A model generated the notes under the pieces. It was not told the origin of the DNA and did not search any database. It saw only the letters and a program-made list of their open reading frames with translations. The translations under genes and the position numbers were made by a program. From Akkermansiaceae bacterium (GTDB lineage: Bacteria; Verrucomicrobiota; Verrucomicrobiia; Verrucomicrobiales; Akkermansiaceae), in NCBI GenBank assembly GCA_903908495.1, contig CAIVSK010000033.1, forward strand, positions 1 to 61,198: a DNA stretch of 61,198 bases, written 5' to 3'. Shown one piece after another: positions 39,307-47,737 of the stretch (the first letter of the stretch is position 1; every line of letters begins with the position of its first letter).

Positions 39307-41456
39307 CCCCTAACTGGATGTTCTGGGCGCTCGCGGCGGGCGTGTTAGGTTTCACCGCTTGGAACTGCCGCGGCTTGCGCCACGATCCGGACCGGCGGCG
39401 CGCGTGGTGGCTGGCCGGCTTGCGGGCCGGCGCGGCGGTTTTGTTAGCATGGATCGTGCTGCAACCGCAATTCCGCCGCCGCGAGACGGTGGCCGAGCGC
39501 CCGCTCGTCGGCGTGCTCGTCGATGCCTCGCAAAGCATGAACGACGGCCCGGCCGCGGCACCGCGCAGCCAGTTGGCCCGCGAGTGGCTGGACTCCGCCG
39601 CCTTTCGCAAGGCCGGCGAAACCTGCGACCTGCGGTACTTTTCAATCACCCGCGACCTGGCCGAAACCGTGCCGGGGGAAGTGGCTTTCAACGGCACCGA
39701 GTCGGGCATCAACCGCGCGCTGGAAGAATGGGCGCGCCGCTACGGCCACGAGGACGCGGCCGGCCTGGTCTTGGTCTCCGATGGCTTGGATACCGGCGGC
39801 GGCGGGCCTGTGAGCCTCGCCGTGCCGTGCTGGGTCATGGAAGTGGAACCGCCCGGTCCCGCCGCCACCGCTCGCGTCGCCGTCTGGCAGGTCGAACCGC
39901 CGCGCCGCCCGGTCGCCGGCGCGGAAACCAGCGTGCGCGTCGTGCTCCAAGGCTGGGGCGTGGACGGCAAGGACATCCCGGTGGAGGTCTGGAGCGAGGG
40001 CCGCAAGCTGGCGGAAAAACGCGTCCGCTTCAATCACCGCGGCGAGGTGGCCGAGGTCATGCTGCCGCTCCAACCCGAGCGCCCGGGAAGTTATGCCTAT
40101 GAAGTGCGCGTCGCCGACCCCGCGGCGGACGCGGCGGCCAAATCCCAACCGTTCGTTGTGGCCGTTAGACAGGAGGGCCGCAGCGTGTTGCTCCTGTCTA
40201 ACACGCTGGGCTTCGAGGGCAAGTTCTTGCGGCGCGCTCTAACAACCGATCGCAACGTCCGCCTCGATAGCTTCGCCCGCTGGCAGGACGGCCGCTGGGC
40301 GAGCCTCGGCGACGGCGGCACCGCGACCAAGGACACCCTCGACCTGAGCCCAGCCGCGCTGGCCACGCGCGCCGCGGTGATTTTAGCCGACGTGAGTCCG
40401 GACGCGCTCAATCCGGCGCAGTGGCAGGCCATCGCCGATTATGCAGGCAAGGGCGGCGGACTCGCCGTGCTGGGCGGGCCGAACTTGCTAGGCTCGCCGC
40501 TGGCCGCGGCGTCGATCGGCCGGATACTGCCGGTGCCGACGCCCGCGCCGCATCGCGACGGACGTTTCGGCGTGCGCCTAACCGATGCGGGGCTGCGCCA
40601 TCCGGTGTTTGGTCCGCTGTTTGAGGCGGTCAAGGAATTTCCGGCCCTGCAAGGTGCCAATTCAGCCACCGGCGTGGCCAGCAACGCCCAAGTCCTGATG
40701 GAAGCCATCGCCGACGGCCAGGCCCGGCCGCTGGTGGTCGTCAAACAACAAGGCGCCGGCCGCGTCGCCGTGGTGCTCAGCGACACGCTGTGGCGCTGGC
40801 GGGTGGCTGCCCCCGGTTGGACCGGCAAGCTGTCCGCCTATGACACGTTTTGGGGGCAATTGCTAGACTGGCTGGCACCCGACCAGGAAGGCTTGCAGAG
40901 CGGCGGGCGCATCGAACTGACCTCCGAGCGGCCGTTCTATCGGCAAGGCGACAAAGCCGCGGTGCAAGCCGAGTGGATCGGCAAAGGCGAGGCCCCGTTC
41001 AAGACGTTGGAAGCGACCGTCAAGGACCCCGCCGGATCGGCCAAGCCCGTCGTGCTGCAAGCCGCCGTCTGGCAAAACCCGGAGGGCCGCCGCGTCAATG
41101 GCTTCCGCGGCGAGATGGAAACCCCGCTCACCGGCGTCTATGAAATCGAAACGCATGCCGCGTGGGACGGCGGCGAGGCCCGCGCCAACACCCGCATCGC
41201 CGTGGCCGCATCGCCCGAGGAACGCCGCAGCGAGGCACCCGATACCGAATTCCTGCACGCCATCGCCAAACAAAGCGGCGGCGCTTATTTCGCCCGCGGC
41301 GAGGGCGACAAGTGGCTCAAACTGCTGCCCAAGCCACATCATCTAACCGAGCGCGAGGTCGTCACCGATATCTGGAACCATCCGCTGGCCGCGGCAATCT
41401 TGTTAGCATGTCTGTGCGCCGAGTGGTGGCTGCGCAGGCGGACGGGCCTGGCGTGA
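39303..41456 (+). CDS. VWA-domain membrane protein, partner of the BatA-like protein
   Basis: A 717-aa membrane protein with two N-terminal helices (MFWALAAGVLGFTAW and AWWLAGLRAGAAVLLAWIVL), a VWA domain with a canonical MIDAS site VDASQSM (Asp74, Ser76, Ser78), Ig-like segments, a glutamine-amidotransferase-like domain (ALTTDRNVRLDSFARWQ, WQAIADYAGKGGGLAVLGGP, GRVAVVLSDTLWRWR) and a C-terminal helix (HPLAAAILLACLCAEWWLRR). The start at 39303 overlaps the BatA-like stop (ATGA), showing coupling. The shared architecture suggests the two form a complex, one with an intact and one with a substituted metal site. Confidence 0.85.
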   Translation: MTPNWMFWALAAGVLGFTAWNCRGLRHDPDRRRAWWLAGLRAGAAVLLAWIVLQPQFRRRETVAERPLVGVLVDASQSMNDGPAAAPRSQLAREWLDSAAFRKAGETCDLRYFSITRDLAETVPGEVAFNGTESGINRALEEWARRYGHEDAAGLVLVSDGLDTGGGGPVSLAVPCWVMEVEPPGPAATARVAVWQVEPPRRPVAGAETSVRVVLQGWGVDGKDIPVEVWSEGRKLAEKRVRFNHRGEVAEVMLPLQPERPGSYAYEVRVADPAADAAAKSQPFVVAVRQEGRSVLLLSNTLGFEGKFLRRALTTDRNVRLDSFARWQDGRWASLGDGGTATKDTLDLSPAALATRAAVILADVSPDALNPAQWQAIADYAGKGGGLAVLGGPNLLGSPLAAASIGRILPVPTPAPHRDGRFGVRLTDAGLRHPVFGPLFEAVKEFPALQGANSATGVASNAQVLMEAIADGQARPLVVVKQQGAGRVAVVLSDTLWRWRVAAPGWTGKLSAYDTFWGQLLDWLAPDQEGLQSGGRIELTSERPFYRQGDKAAVQAEWIGKGEAPFKTLEATVKDPAGSAKPVVLQAAVWQNPEGRRVNGFRGEMETPLTGVYEIETHAAWDGGEARANTRIAVAASPEERRSEAPDTEFLHAIAKQSGGAYFARGEGDKWLKLLPKPHHLTEREVVTDIWNHPLAAAILLACLCAEWWLRRRTGLA

Positions 41457-41480
41457 TGCGGGCCCCGGGCCGGCAGGGCC

Positions 41481-41542
41481 GGACGGCCTCGGCCAACCCA
41501 CTTGTCCGCCCGGATGAGCGGTGCCAAGGCGCGGCAAATGAC
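41481..41542. repeat. Dispersed 62-bp intergenic repeat, copy 1
   Basis: The segment starting GGACGGCCTCGGCC and continuing through CCACTTGTCCGCCCG to GCGCGG is closely matched at 61118-61180 and partly at 61005-61040. Differences are a handful of substitutions. It fills the gap between the convergent VWA gene and the PEP-CTERM gene. Being non-coding and present near the edges of the surface-protein locus, it is a candidate spreading element. Confidence 0.75.
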
Positions 41543-41618
41543 CATGCAGCAGCAGCCAACGCCTCAACAACGAGCAATGGCACGCTTGATGGGGGGTGAG
41601 CGGCCGTTTTTCCATCCC

Positions 41619-43427
41619 CTATGCATGACCACCGGGCCTGCGCGTCCTGCTGCGCAAAAACACCCCGGAGCCAATCAGGCAAGCGATGCCCAGCAAACCG
41701 CCGAGCTCCGGGACGGCGGTAAGCTCCGAGACGGCGGTGAGGCTCAGCGAAATGAAATGACTGTCCGCCAGCGAGGTGACGAAGTTACCGCCGCCGCTGG
41801 TGGCATTGTAGCGAATCGTCCAATGGTTCCCGTAGCTGTCCGCGAACACCTCGCCGTTAGCCAACACATTGCTCATGTAGGTGAGCATTCCGCCGTTCCA
41901 CAGTCCTTCATACTGAATCAATGACAGCGTGGTGTTGGGCAAAAACGAGCCGATCTGCACATCGTTCAAAGTGAAATCCACATTGGTCGCGATGGCAACG
42001 GCATAAGCGCCGCCGCCGCCCCCTAGCACCACCTGCAAGTCGCCGGTACCCGCAGCCGAGTTCATTTCATAAGCAAACGTCGAACCGCTGGCGAAATTCA
42101 AATTTCCATCCACCGCGAGTTTCCCGATGGCGGCATCCCCCGGCGCAAGCGTGCCGGACACATTCACCGAGCCTCCGATGGTGCCGGAGCCGCCCAGGGT
42201 GGCCCCGGCATCCACGCTGACCGTGCCGCTGCCGGTGCCCGAGCCACTGGTGTTGTTGACCAGCAGGGTGCCGCCATTGCGAATGAAGGTGGGCCCGTTG
42301 TATGAGTTGGCGGTCGACAACGAGACGGTGGCCCCGTCCACTAGCAAATCGGAGTTGGCCGAAGTGCCCAGGATGGTCCCGCTCACCTCGAAAGTGCCGC
42401 CGGCAAACGCCAGCACCGAGCCGTCTTTGGTGAGCGTGCCGGCGAGGACGACCGTCCCGTCGCCGCTATTGCGCAAGGTTCCCGTCTGTGCGGTGACGGC
42501 GATCGGGTTGGAGTAGGTATTGGCAACCCCGTTGTTGGCAGCGAGCGAATCAAAGACGAGTGCCGCCGCTGGATCCAGCTGGATGGCCGCCGCACCGAGG
42601 TTTCCATTGGTAGTGACGGTGAGACTGCTGCCGGAAAGCACCGCGGCCGTTCCGGTAAAGGTATTGATGCCACTCAAGCGGATGCCGCCGGCACCGGCGA
42701 CGTCGATGTTGCCGCCGCCGCTGATGATGCCGGAAAAATTTCCCTGGTTGGTGGTTTCCTGGAAGGTGAACTTAGCATCCTTACTCACCAAAACCGCAGT
42801 TCCGGCAGTCAGGGCGGTGGCCACTTGCGGCGTGCCCGCTTGAACGATGCGCGGCGCGGCCCCCACATTGCCAGTCGCTCCAGTTAGAATCGCGCTGCCT
42901 GAGGTGTCATAGGCCCAGTCCTGGATCATTCCAGTGCTGCCGTCGCGGGTCAGCGTAACCTGCATCCAACCGTAGTTGACGGTGTTGTTGCGTATCAGCT
43001 GAAAGCCGAAATAGGCTGCTTGACCATCGGTGAACTGAGAGGCTCCCGGCCCCAGGTGGCCCGAGTCGTCCTCGGCACCAGAGCAACCGTAATCCGTCGA
43101 AAAAGTCAGGCTGCCATTGATGGAACTGCCGAAGCTCAACGGCACGATCGAATCCTCATTGCCCGTGCCCAAGCGCACCGGCTGCAAACCGGGTGAGTTG
43201 GCGATGCCTAGACCACCGAAAAATGGGTTCAAATCCCAGCCGGCGAATTCCGCCAAGCTGTGCTGCTGGGTGACGACGTTGAGATATACGCCGTCGAAAC
43301 TTGCCGGGATCGCGATGTCCTGCATCCCGCTATACACCACGTCTGCCCGCGCGGATTGCGGCCACGCCAAGCGCAGCGCGCAGAGCAATAGCGGCCATCG
43401 GCAAGCGCAAGCAGAGGAGGTTTTCAT
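41619..43427 (-). CDS. Autotransporter-repeat protein with PEP-CTERM-like sorting tail
   Basis: A 602-aa secreted surface protein. A signal peptide (to about ARADV, residue 29) is followed by a beta-rich N-domain (FDGVYLNVVTQQHSLAEF, GWMQVTLTRDGSTGMIQDW). Passenger-type beta-helix repeats come next: ISGGGNIDVAGAGGIRLSG, NTFTGTAAVLSGSSLTV, NSYNGPTFIRNGGTLLVNN, VDAGATLGGSGTIGGSVN. The C-terminus reads VPELGGLLGIACLIGSGVFL then RSRTRR, a PEP-CTERM-like tripartite tail with PEL in place of PEP. The exosortase that would cut it is not in the window. The direct repetition LTAVSELTAVPEL before the tail looks like a small duplication. It lies 13 bp after the 325-aa gene, same strand. Confidence 0.85.
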   Translation of the reverse strand: MKTSSACACRWPLLLCALRLAWPQSARADVVYSGMQDIAIPASFDGVYLNVVTQQHSLAEFAGWDLNPFFGGLGIANSPGLQPVRLGTGNEDSIVPLSFGSSINGSLTFSTDYGCSGAEDDSGHLGPGASQFTDGQAAYFGFQLIRNNTVNYGWMQVTLTRDGSTGMIQDWAYDTSGSAILTGATGNVGAAPRIVQAGTPQVATALTAGTAVLVSKDAKFTFQETTNQGNFSGIISGGGNIDVAGAGGIRLSGINTFTGTAAVLSGSSLTVTTNGNLGAAAIQLDPAAALVFDSLAANNGVANTYSNPIAVTAQTGTLRNSGDGTVVLAGTLTKDGSVLAFAGGTFEVSGTILGTSANSDLLVDGATVSLSTANSYNGPTFIRNGGTLLVNNTSGSGTGSGTVSVDAGATLGGSGTIGGSVNVSGTLAPGDAAIGKLAVDGNLNFASGSTFAYEMNSAAGTGDLQVVLGGGGGAYAVAIATNVDFTLNDVQIGSFLPNTTLSLIQYEGLWNGGMLTYMSNVLANGEVFADSYGNHWTIRYNATSGGGNFVTSLADSHFISLSLTAVSELTAVPELGGLLGIACLIGSGVFLRSRTRRPGGHA

Positions 43428-43440
43428 GATTGAAAGGTAA

Positions 43441-44418
43441 TTATTGGGTTTCCACTTTCACACGGAAGTAGCGGGCCTTTTTGCCAGCGACGGAAAATGG
43501 ATAGGGAACGGATACCACTTGCATCCGCCAATCGTCGGCCAGCACCGTAGGGGTGGCGGTTGATGCCTTCCAAGTGAGTAAATCCCCGCTGAACTCGACT
43601 GTATAAACCAGATGGACGGACTCATAATCCTTGCGCCGGGCATAGACGGCCCGGAACGTGAACACACTATTCTTGTTAGTAACGAGCTGGACCGGCACCC
43701 CGGGATTGACCTGCATGGTGCCAATCCACGTCACCGGCGAGGGCTTCCCCTGCATCGGATTCATCCCAAAGGCGAATGCCTGCAAATTGTTATAGCCATC
43801 CCCATCGGGGTCGGCAAGCGGGGCGGCCTTGGCGTTGGGCGGCTCCCCGAAATACTGCACCTGCCACACATCGGGCAGTCCATCGTTGGCATAGCTACCG
43901 AAGTTGTCGCCGCCGGCGGCGGTGTTGGTCACGGTCACTTCCTGCGTGGTGGAAAACCCCTGGAAAACCGCGCTGACCCGCGCCGCGGTGTTCTGATAGA
44001 CCGGACCGCCGGTGACCAGACCGGCGCTGCTGATGGCGGAAATCGGCCCGTCCAGCACACTCCAGGTGATGCTCGCCGGAGGCAGCTCCGAGGTGCTCTG
44101 GTCATCGTACACGAGGGAGGCGCCGAGCTGGCAAGTGCCGCCTTCCTCGACCTCGAACAGCGGCGCGGTGATCACGAGGGACGTCGCTACCGCATCGCCC
44201 AATTGCCCGGCAAAACCCGTGCGATCACTGTATTGCGATGAACTCATCGCCCCGCCCGCCGCGGCCGACGCGTTGGCCCGGTAATTGGTGCTGCTGGTGC
44301 CCAGGCCGCCGTTATCCAGCACGGCGGGCTCCAGCGAGTAGTTTGCACTCGTCGCCGCCCGCGCCGCCAAGGGCGTCAAGGCAGTGCAACCTAGCAATAT
44401 CACGCGGTGCCAATTCAT
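43441..44418 (-). CDS. Secreted protein with TSP3-like calcium motif
   Basis: A 325-aa exported protein with a signal peptide ending near residue 22 (TALTPLAARAAT). The N-terminal part (SANYSLEPAVLDNGGLGTSS, NYRANASAAAGGAMSSSQYS) is a pattern I associate with verrucomicrobial surface proteins. An Ig-like segment follows (ASITWSVLDGPISAISSAG). DPDGDGYNNLQAFAFGMNP is a thrombospondin-3/EF-hand-like calcium site. The C-terminal domain (VYTVEFSGDLLTWKAS ... ARYFRVKVE) resembles that of the 279-aa protein at 59937-60776. ATG 44418 lies 4 bp after the stop of the chimera at 44423, so it belongs to the same operon. Confidence 0.75.
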   Translation of the reverse strand: MNWHRVILLGCTALTPLAARAATSANYSLEPAVLDNGGLGTSSTNYRANASAAAGGAMSSSQYSDRTGFAGQLGDAVATSLVITAPLFEVEEGGTCQLGASLVYDDQSTSELPPASITWSVLDGPISAISSAGLVTGGPVYQNTAARVSAVFQGFSTTQEVTVTNTAAGGDNFGSYANDGLPDVWQVQYFGEPPNAKAAPLADPDGDGYNNLQAFAFGMNPMQGKPSPVTWIGTMQVNPGVPVQLVTNKNSVFTFRAVYARRKDYESVHLVYTVEFSGDLLTWKASTATPTVLADDWRMQVVSVPYPFSVAGKKARYFRVKVETQ

Positions 44419-44422
44419 CCGG

Positions 44423-47400
44423 TTATTTGGCGAGCAGGGCCTCGAGTTTACGCAGGCGGCGCTCCTGCTCATCGACTTGCTTTTTCAACGCTTGATTCTG
44501 GCGATGCAATTCCTGCACCGCGGCGGCGGTGTAAATTGTTAGCGGATAGGTATCCACTTGCAAGATGGGAGAGCCATCGGGCATCAGCTCACCGCTGCTC
44601 TTTACGTTGTCAGGAAAAACCCCGGCGAACTCCTGGGCGATGACGTTGGGGTAGCGGATATCCTCGATGCTCGGATGGGCGGCGCGATACACATCGGTGT
44701 AACGGAAATCCACCAAGCGCACCTGGTCGAGGGTCTCCAAGGCCCCGCTGATCGTCTCAATCTCCGTCTTGATCCGCCTATCCGAATTGGCCAGCCATGA
44801 CGAGGCCGTCGTCTTGCTGGCCGTCCCTTCCACTTCCAGCGCGTTGACGACCGGAGTGCGCTTGATGCCGACCTTGCCAGTAAACACATTGTCCTGATCG
44901 AGGCGGGCGACCTGAGCGGGTATGGAACCGGCGCGCAGTGCCAGCGCGTGAAATGCTCCCGCCGCAATAGCCGTAACCTGAGTGGCATCGGCTGGAAAGG
45001 TCCTTTGGCTGTAGCTATTGTCGCCCCACACGACCAACGTGCCGTCGGCCTTCAAGGCCATGCTGAAGGAATAGCCGCCGGCAATTTTAGTCACTCCGCT
45101 AAGGTTGGCGGGCAGCGAGGACACCTGTAAGCCACTGTCCCAGCCCCAGGCCACCACGCTGCCGTCGCTCTTCAAGGCCAGGCTGTGATAGGCACCCGCA
45201 GCGATCGCCACCACCCCGGACAAGCCCTCCGGCACGTCGGTCTGCCCGGCGTCGTCGCGCCCCCAGGCCACCACGGTGCCGCTGGCGGTCAAGGCCAGGC
45301 AGTGATCGTAGCCTGCGGCAATCGCCGTGACCCTCATTCCCGTCAGCGCGCTCGGAATAGCCGTTTGCCCAAACGTGTTATCTCCCCAGGCCCGCACGCT
45401 GCCGTCGGCAAGCAAGGCCAGGCTGTGCTTTTCCCCTGCGGCCACCTTGGTGGCGGTGGTGATCCCGCTTGGAATGGTGGTTTGGCCGTAGGAATTATCC
45501 CCCCACGCCAGCAGCGTGCCATCGCTCTTGCGAACGAGGTTATGTGAAGCGCCCGCCGCAATCTCCGTCACCCCGCTCGCCGTCCAGGGAACCGTCGTCT
45601 GGCCACTGGTGTTGAGCCCCCAGGCGAGCACCGTCCCGGCGTCGAGCAGTGCCAAACTGTGCGCGCCACCCGCAGCCACCGCGGCGACGTTGGCCAGAGT
45701 GGGTAGCGTGGTTTGGCCATCGTGATTGTAGCCCCATGCAACGACCGGCTTGAGCGGTGCCGCCACCACGTTCGATAGCGCAATTTGCGAACTGCTGCCT
45801 GTATCGGAGAGTGTTACGGTTTTGCGCGTCGGGCTGGCCGCGTTGGTTGTTAGATAGAGGTTGGTGCCGTCGAACTCGACCGCGCCCAGCACTGCCGATG
45901 TCAGATTGGTGCCGCTGGTGAGCCGCAGCGGTGCCGCCGAACTGCTGCCCGCTGGCAAGGCAACCGTTCCGCTGAACGAAGGGCTGGCCAGGTTCGCTTT
46001 CAAATCCAGTGCGGCATGCTGCGCCGTGGAAACCGGCTTGTCCGAGTCGCTGGTGTTGCTCACATTGCCCAGCTCCACCATCGTCGCAGTGATGCCGCCG
46101 ACGCTGCCGGTGAAGGTGGGCGAATCGAGGTTGGATTTTAAATCCATTGCGGTTTGCTGCGCGGTGGAAAGCGGGCGATCTGCATCACGGGTGTTGTTCA
46201 CATTGCCCAGCCCCACCATCGAAGCGGTGATGCCGGAAACCGTGCCGGTGAACGTGGGCGAGGCAAGCGGGGCTTTTAGCGAGACGTTGCCATCGAGTTT
46301 ATTGATCGCACCCAGAATGCTGTCCGCAGCCGTCACCGCGCCTGCGGCGGAGACAAATCCCGTCAGTGCCTTGCCGGTGACCGTCGTCGCGGCAATCGCT
46401 GTGGCACTCTGGGTTCCCGTCACCTCGCCTGCGAGCTCGCCTGAGAAATTCGTCGCGCTGGTGGCGGTGCTGGCGTTGCCCGCCAATGGACCGCTGAAGG
46501 ATCCGCTGACCGTGCCGGTGAAGCTGGGCGACGCGAGTGGGGCTTTCAAATTGAGGGCGGTTTGCTGCGCAGTGGAAACGGGTTTATTCGCATCGCTCGT
46601 ATTGGTCACATTGCCGAGTCCCACCATGGAAGCGGTGATCCCGCTGACCGTGCCGGTGAAGCTGGGGGATGCGAGCGGCGCTTTAAAATCCAGCGCCGTC
46701 TGCTGGGCGTTAGACAGCGGTTTGTTCGCATCGCTGGTATTGCTCGCGTTCCCCAATCCGACCATCTCGGCAGTGATGCCGCTGACCGTGCCGGTAAAGC
46801 TGGGGGATGCGAGCGGCGCTTTAAAATCCAGCGCCGTCTGCTGGGCGTTAGACAGCGGTTTGTTCGCATCGCTGGTATTGCTCGCGTTCCCCAATCCGAC
46901 CATCTCGGCAGTGATGCCGCCGACGGTGCCGGTGAAGGTGGGGCTGGCGAGTGGCGCTTTCAAATCCAGCGCCGTCTGTTGGGCGGAGGACACCGGTTTG
47001 TCCGCATCGCTGGTGTTGCTGGCGTTGCCCAATCCAACCATCGCCGCAGTGATGCCGCTGACCGTGCCAGTGAACGTCGGTGAGGCCAGCGGGGCCATGC
47101 GCCTTTGGTTGCCATCGAGTTTGCCAAACGCCGCAAGCAGCGTGTCCGTCGCGGCTAGCGTGCCGGCTTCCGCAACAAAGCCCGTCAGCGGCTTGCCGGT
47201 GACCGTCGCGGCGGCGATTTCCGTGGCTCCTTGCGGGCCGGTCACATCGCCTGCCAACGCCCCATCGAAACTGGTGGCAGTGGCCGCCTTGTCTGCCACC
47301 AGCGCGTACGGTGCCGCCGCCAACCGTTGATCGGGAGTCATCAACTGGAAGCCATTGCTGCCATCGTCGAACCACACCCGCAGGCGCACATCCGGGTCGT

Positions 47401-47737
47401 CAAAAACGCTGTTGGTCACCGCCGTCATATTCGCCAAGGCCGGATCCCCCAGCAACACCGCATACAGTCCTTTGCTCACCGCCAGGGTCACGGCATCGGT
47501 CGGCTCTGATCCGGCGTGACTCGTCGCGTCATTACTCCAGTAACTTTCCGTGCCATCGGCATTGACCAGCGCAAACTTGAACTGGCCATCGCCCTCAAAG
47601 TTCACCCCATTGACGGCGATGCGGCCCTGGTGGTTGAGCACCTGCGGCACGCTTGCGATTGCTGATAGAGTTAGCGCCAGGCAGGCTGTCCAAAACACAA
47701 GCAGGCGGGAGGTTGTGAGCGGGTTGGGAGAGATCAT
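44423..47737 (-). CDS. Chimeric fibre protein: tail-fibre repeats, RCC1 repeats, C-terminal S74 chaperone
   Basis: A 1104-aa exported protein. A signal peptide (1-29) is followed by an N-terminal module with QGRIAVNGVNFEGDGQFKF and PYALVADKAATA, also seen in the collar protein at 56764. Then come six full and two partial 46-aa repeats (APLASPTFTGTVSGIT..MVGLGN..NTSDANKP) known from phage tail fibres. Seven RCC1-like repeats (VVAWGYNHDGQTTLP type, about residues 665-935) form a probable beta-propeller. The C-terminus is a peptidase S74 intramolecular chaperone: NSDRRIKTEIETI near residue 984, VIAQEFAGVFPDNV, and a coiled coil (HRQNQALKKQVDEQERRLRK). S74 domains trimerise fibres and then cut themselves off. 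The start overlaps the upstream gene's stop (ATGA). Confidence 0.88.
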   Translation of the reverse strand: MISPNPLTTSRLLVFWTACLALTLSAIASVPQVLNHQGRIAVNGVNFEGDGQFKFALVNADGTESYWSNDATSHAGSEPTDAVTLAVSKGLYAVLLGDPALANMTAVTNSVFDDPDVRLRVWFDDGSNGFQLMTPDQRLAAAPYALVADKAATATSFDGALAGDVTGPQGATEIAAATVTGKPLTGFVAEAGTLAATDTLLAAFGKLDGNQRRMAPLASPTFTGTVSGITAAMVGLGNASNTSDADKPVSSAQQTALDLKAPLASPTFTGTVGGITAEMVGLGNASNTSDANKPLSNAQQTALDFKAPLASPSFTGTVSGITAEMVGLGNASNTSDANKPLSNAQQTALDFKAPLASPSFTGTVSGITASMVGLGNVTNTSDANKPVSTAQQTALNLKAPLASPSFTGTVSGSFSGPLAGNASTATSATNFSGELAGEVTGTQSATAIAATTVTGKALTGFVSAAGAVTAADSILGAINKLDGNVSLKAPLASPTFTGTVSGITASMVGLGNVNNTRDADRPLSTAQQTAMDLKSNLDSPTFTGSVGGITATMVELGNVSNTSDSDKPVSTAQHAALDLKANLASPSFSGTVALPAGSSSAAPLRLTSGTNLTSAVLGAVEFDGTNLYLTTNAASPTRKTVTLSDTGSSSQIALSNVVAAPLKPVVAWGYNHDGQTTLPTLANVAAVAAGGAHSLALLDAGTVLAWGLNTSGQTTVPWTASGVTEIAAGASHNLVRKSDGTLLAWGDNSYGQTTIPSGITTATKVAAGEKHSLALLADGSVRAWGDNTFGQTAIPSALTGMRVTAIAAGYDHCLALTASGTVVAWGRDDAGQTDVPEGLSGVVAIAAGAYHSLALKSDGSVVAWGWDSGLQVSSLPANLSGVTKIAGGYSFSMALKADGTLVVWGDNSYSQRTFPADATQVTAIAAGAFHALALRAGSIPAQVARLDQDNVFTGKVGIKRTPVVNALEVEGTASKTTASSWLANSDRRIKTEIETISGALETLDQVRLVDFRYTDVYRAAHPSIEDIRYPNVIAQEFAGVFPDNVKSSGELMPDGSPILQVDTYPLTIYTAAAVQELHRQNQALKKQVDEQERRLRKLEALLAK
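45950..47100 (-). repeat. 138-bp coding repeats (46-aa tail-fibre units)
   Basis: Tandem units encode the 46-aa tail-fibre repeat of the chimera. The two units at 46661-46798 and 46799-46936 are identical over their first ~120 bp, showing very recent duplication or gene conversion. The others have diverged. An insertion of unrelated sequence (about 46270-46520) splits the array. Period and frame are kept, so copy number can vary without breaking the protein. Confidence 0.85.

Noticed and set aside
45950-47100. Non-coding tandem repeat array
   Set aside because: The 138-bp period is a multiple of three and encodes conserved 46-aa units in one long frame with a signal peptide and known C-terminal domain.
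45861-47330. A 489-codon plus-strand frame with regular repeats opposite the fibre gene
   Set aside because: The repeats are the complement of the 46-aa fibre units; no signal peptide and a composition unlike real proteins.
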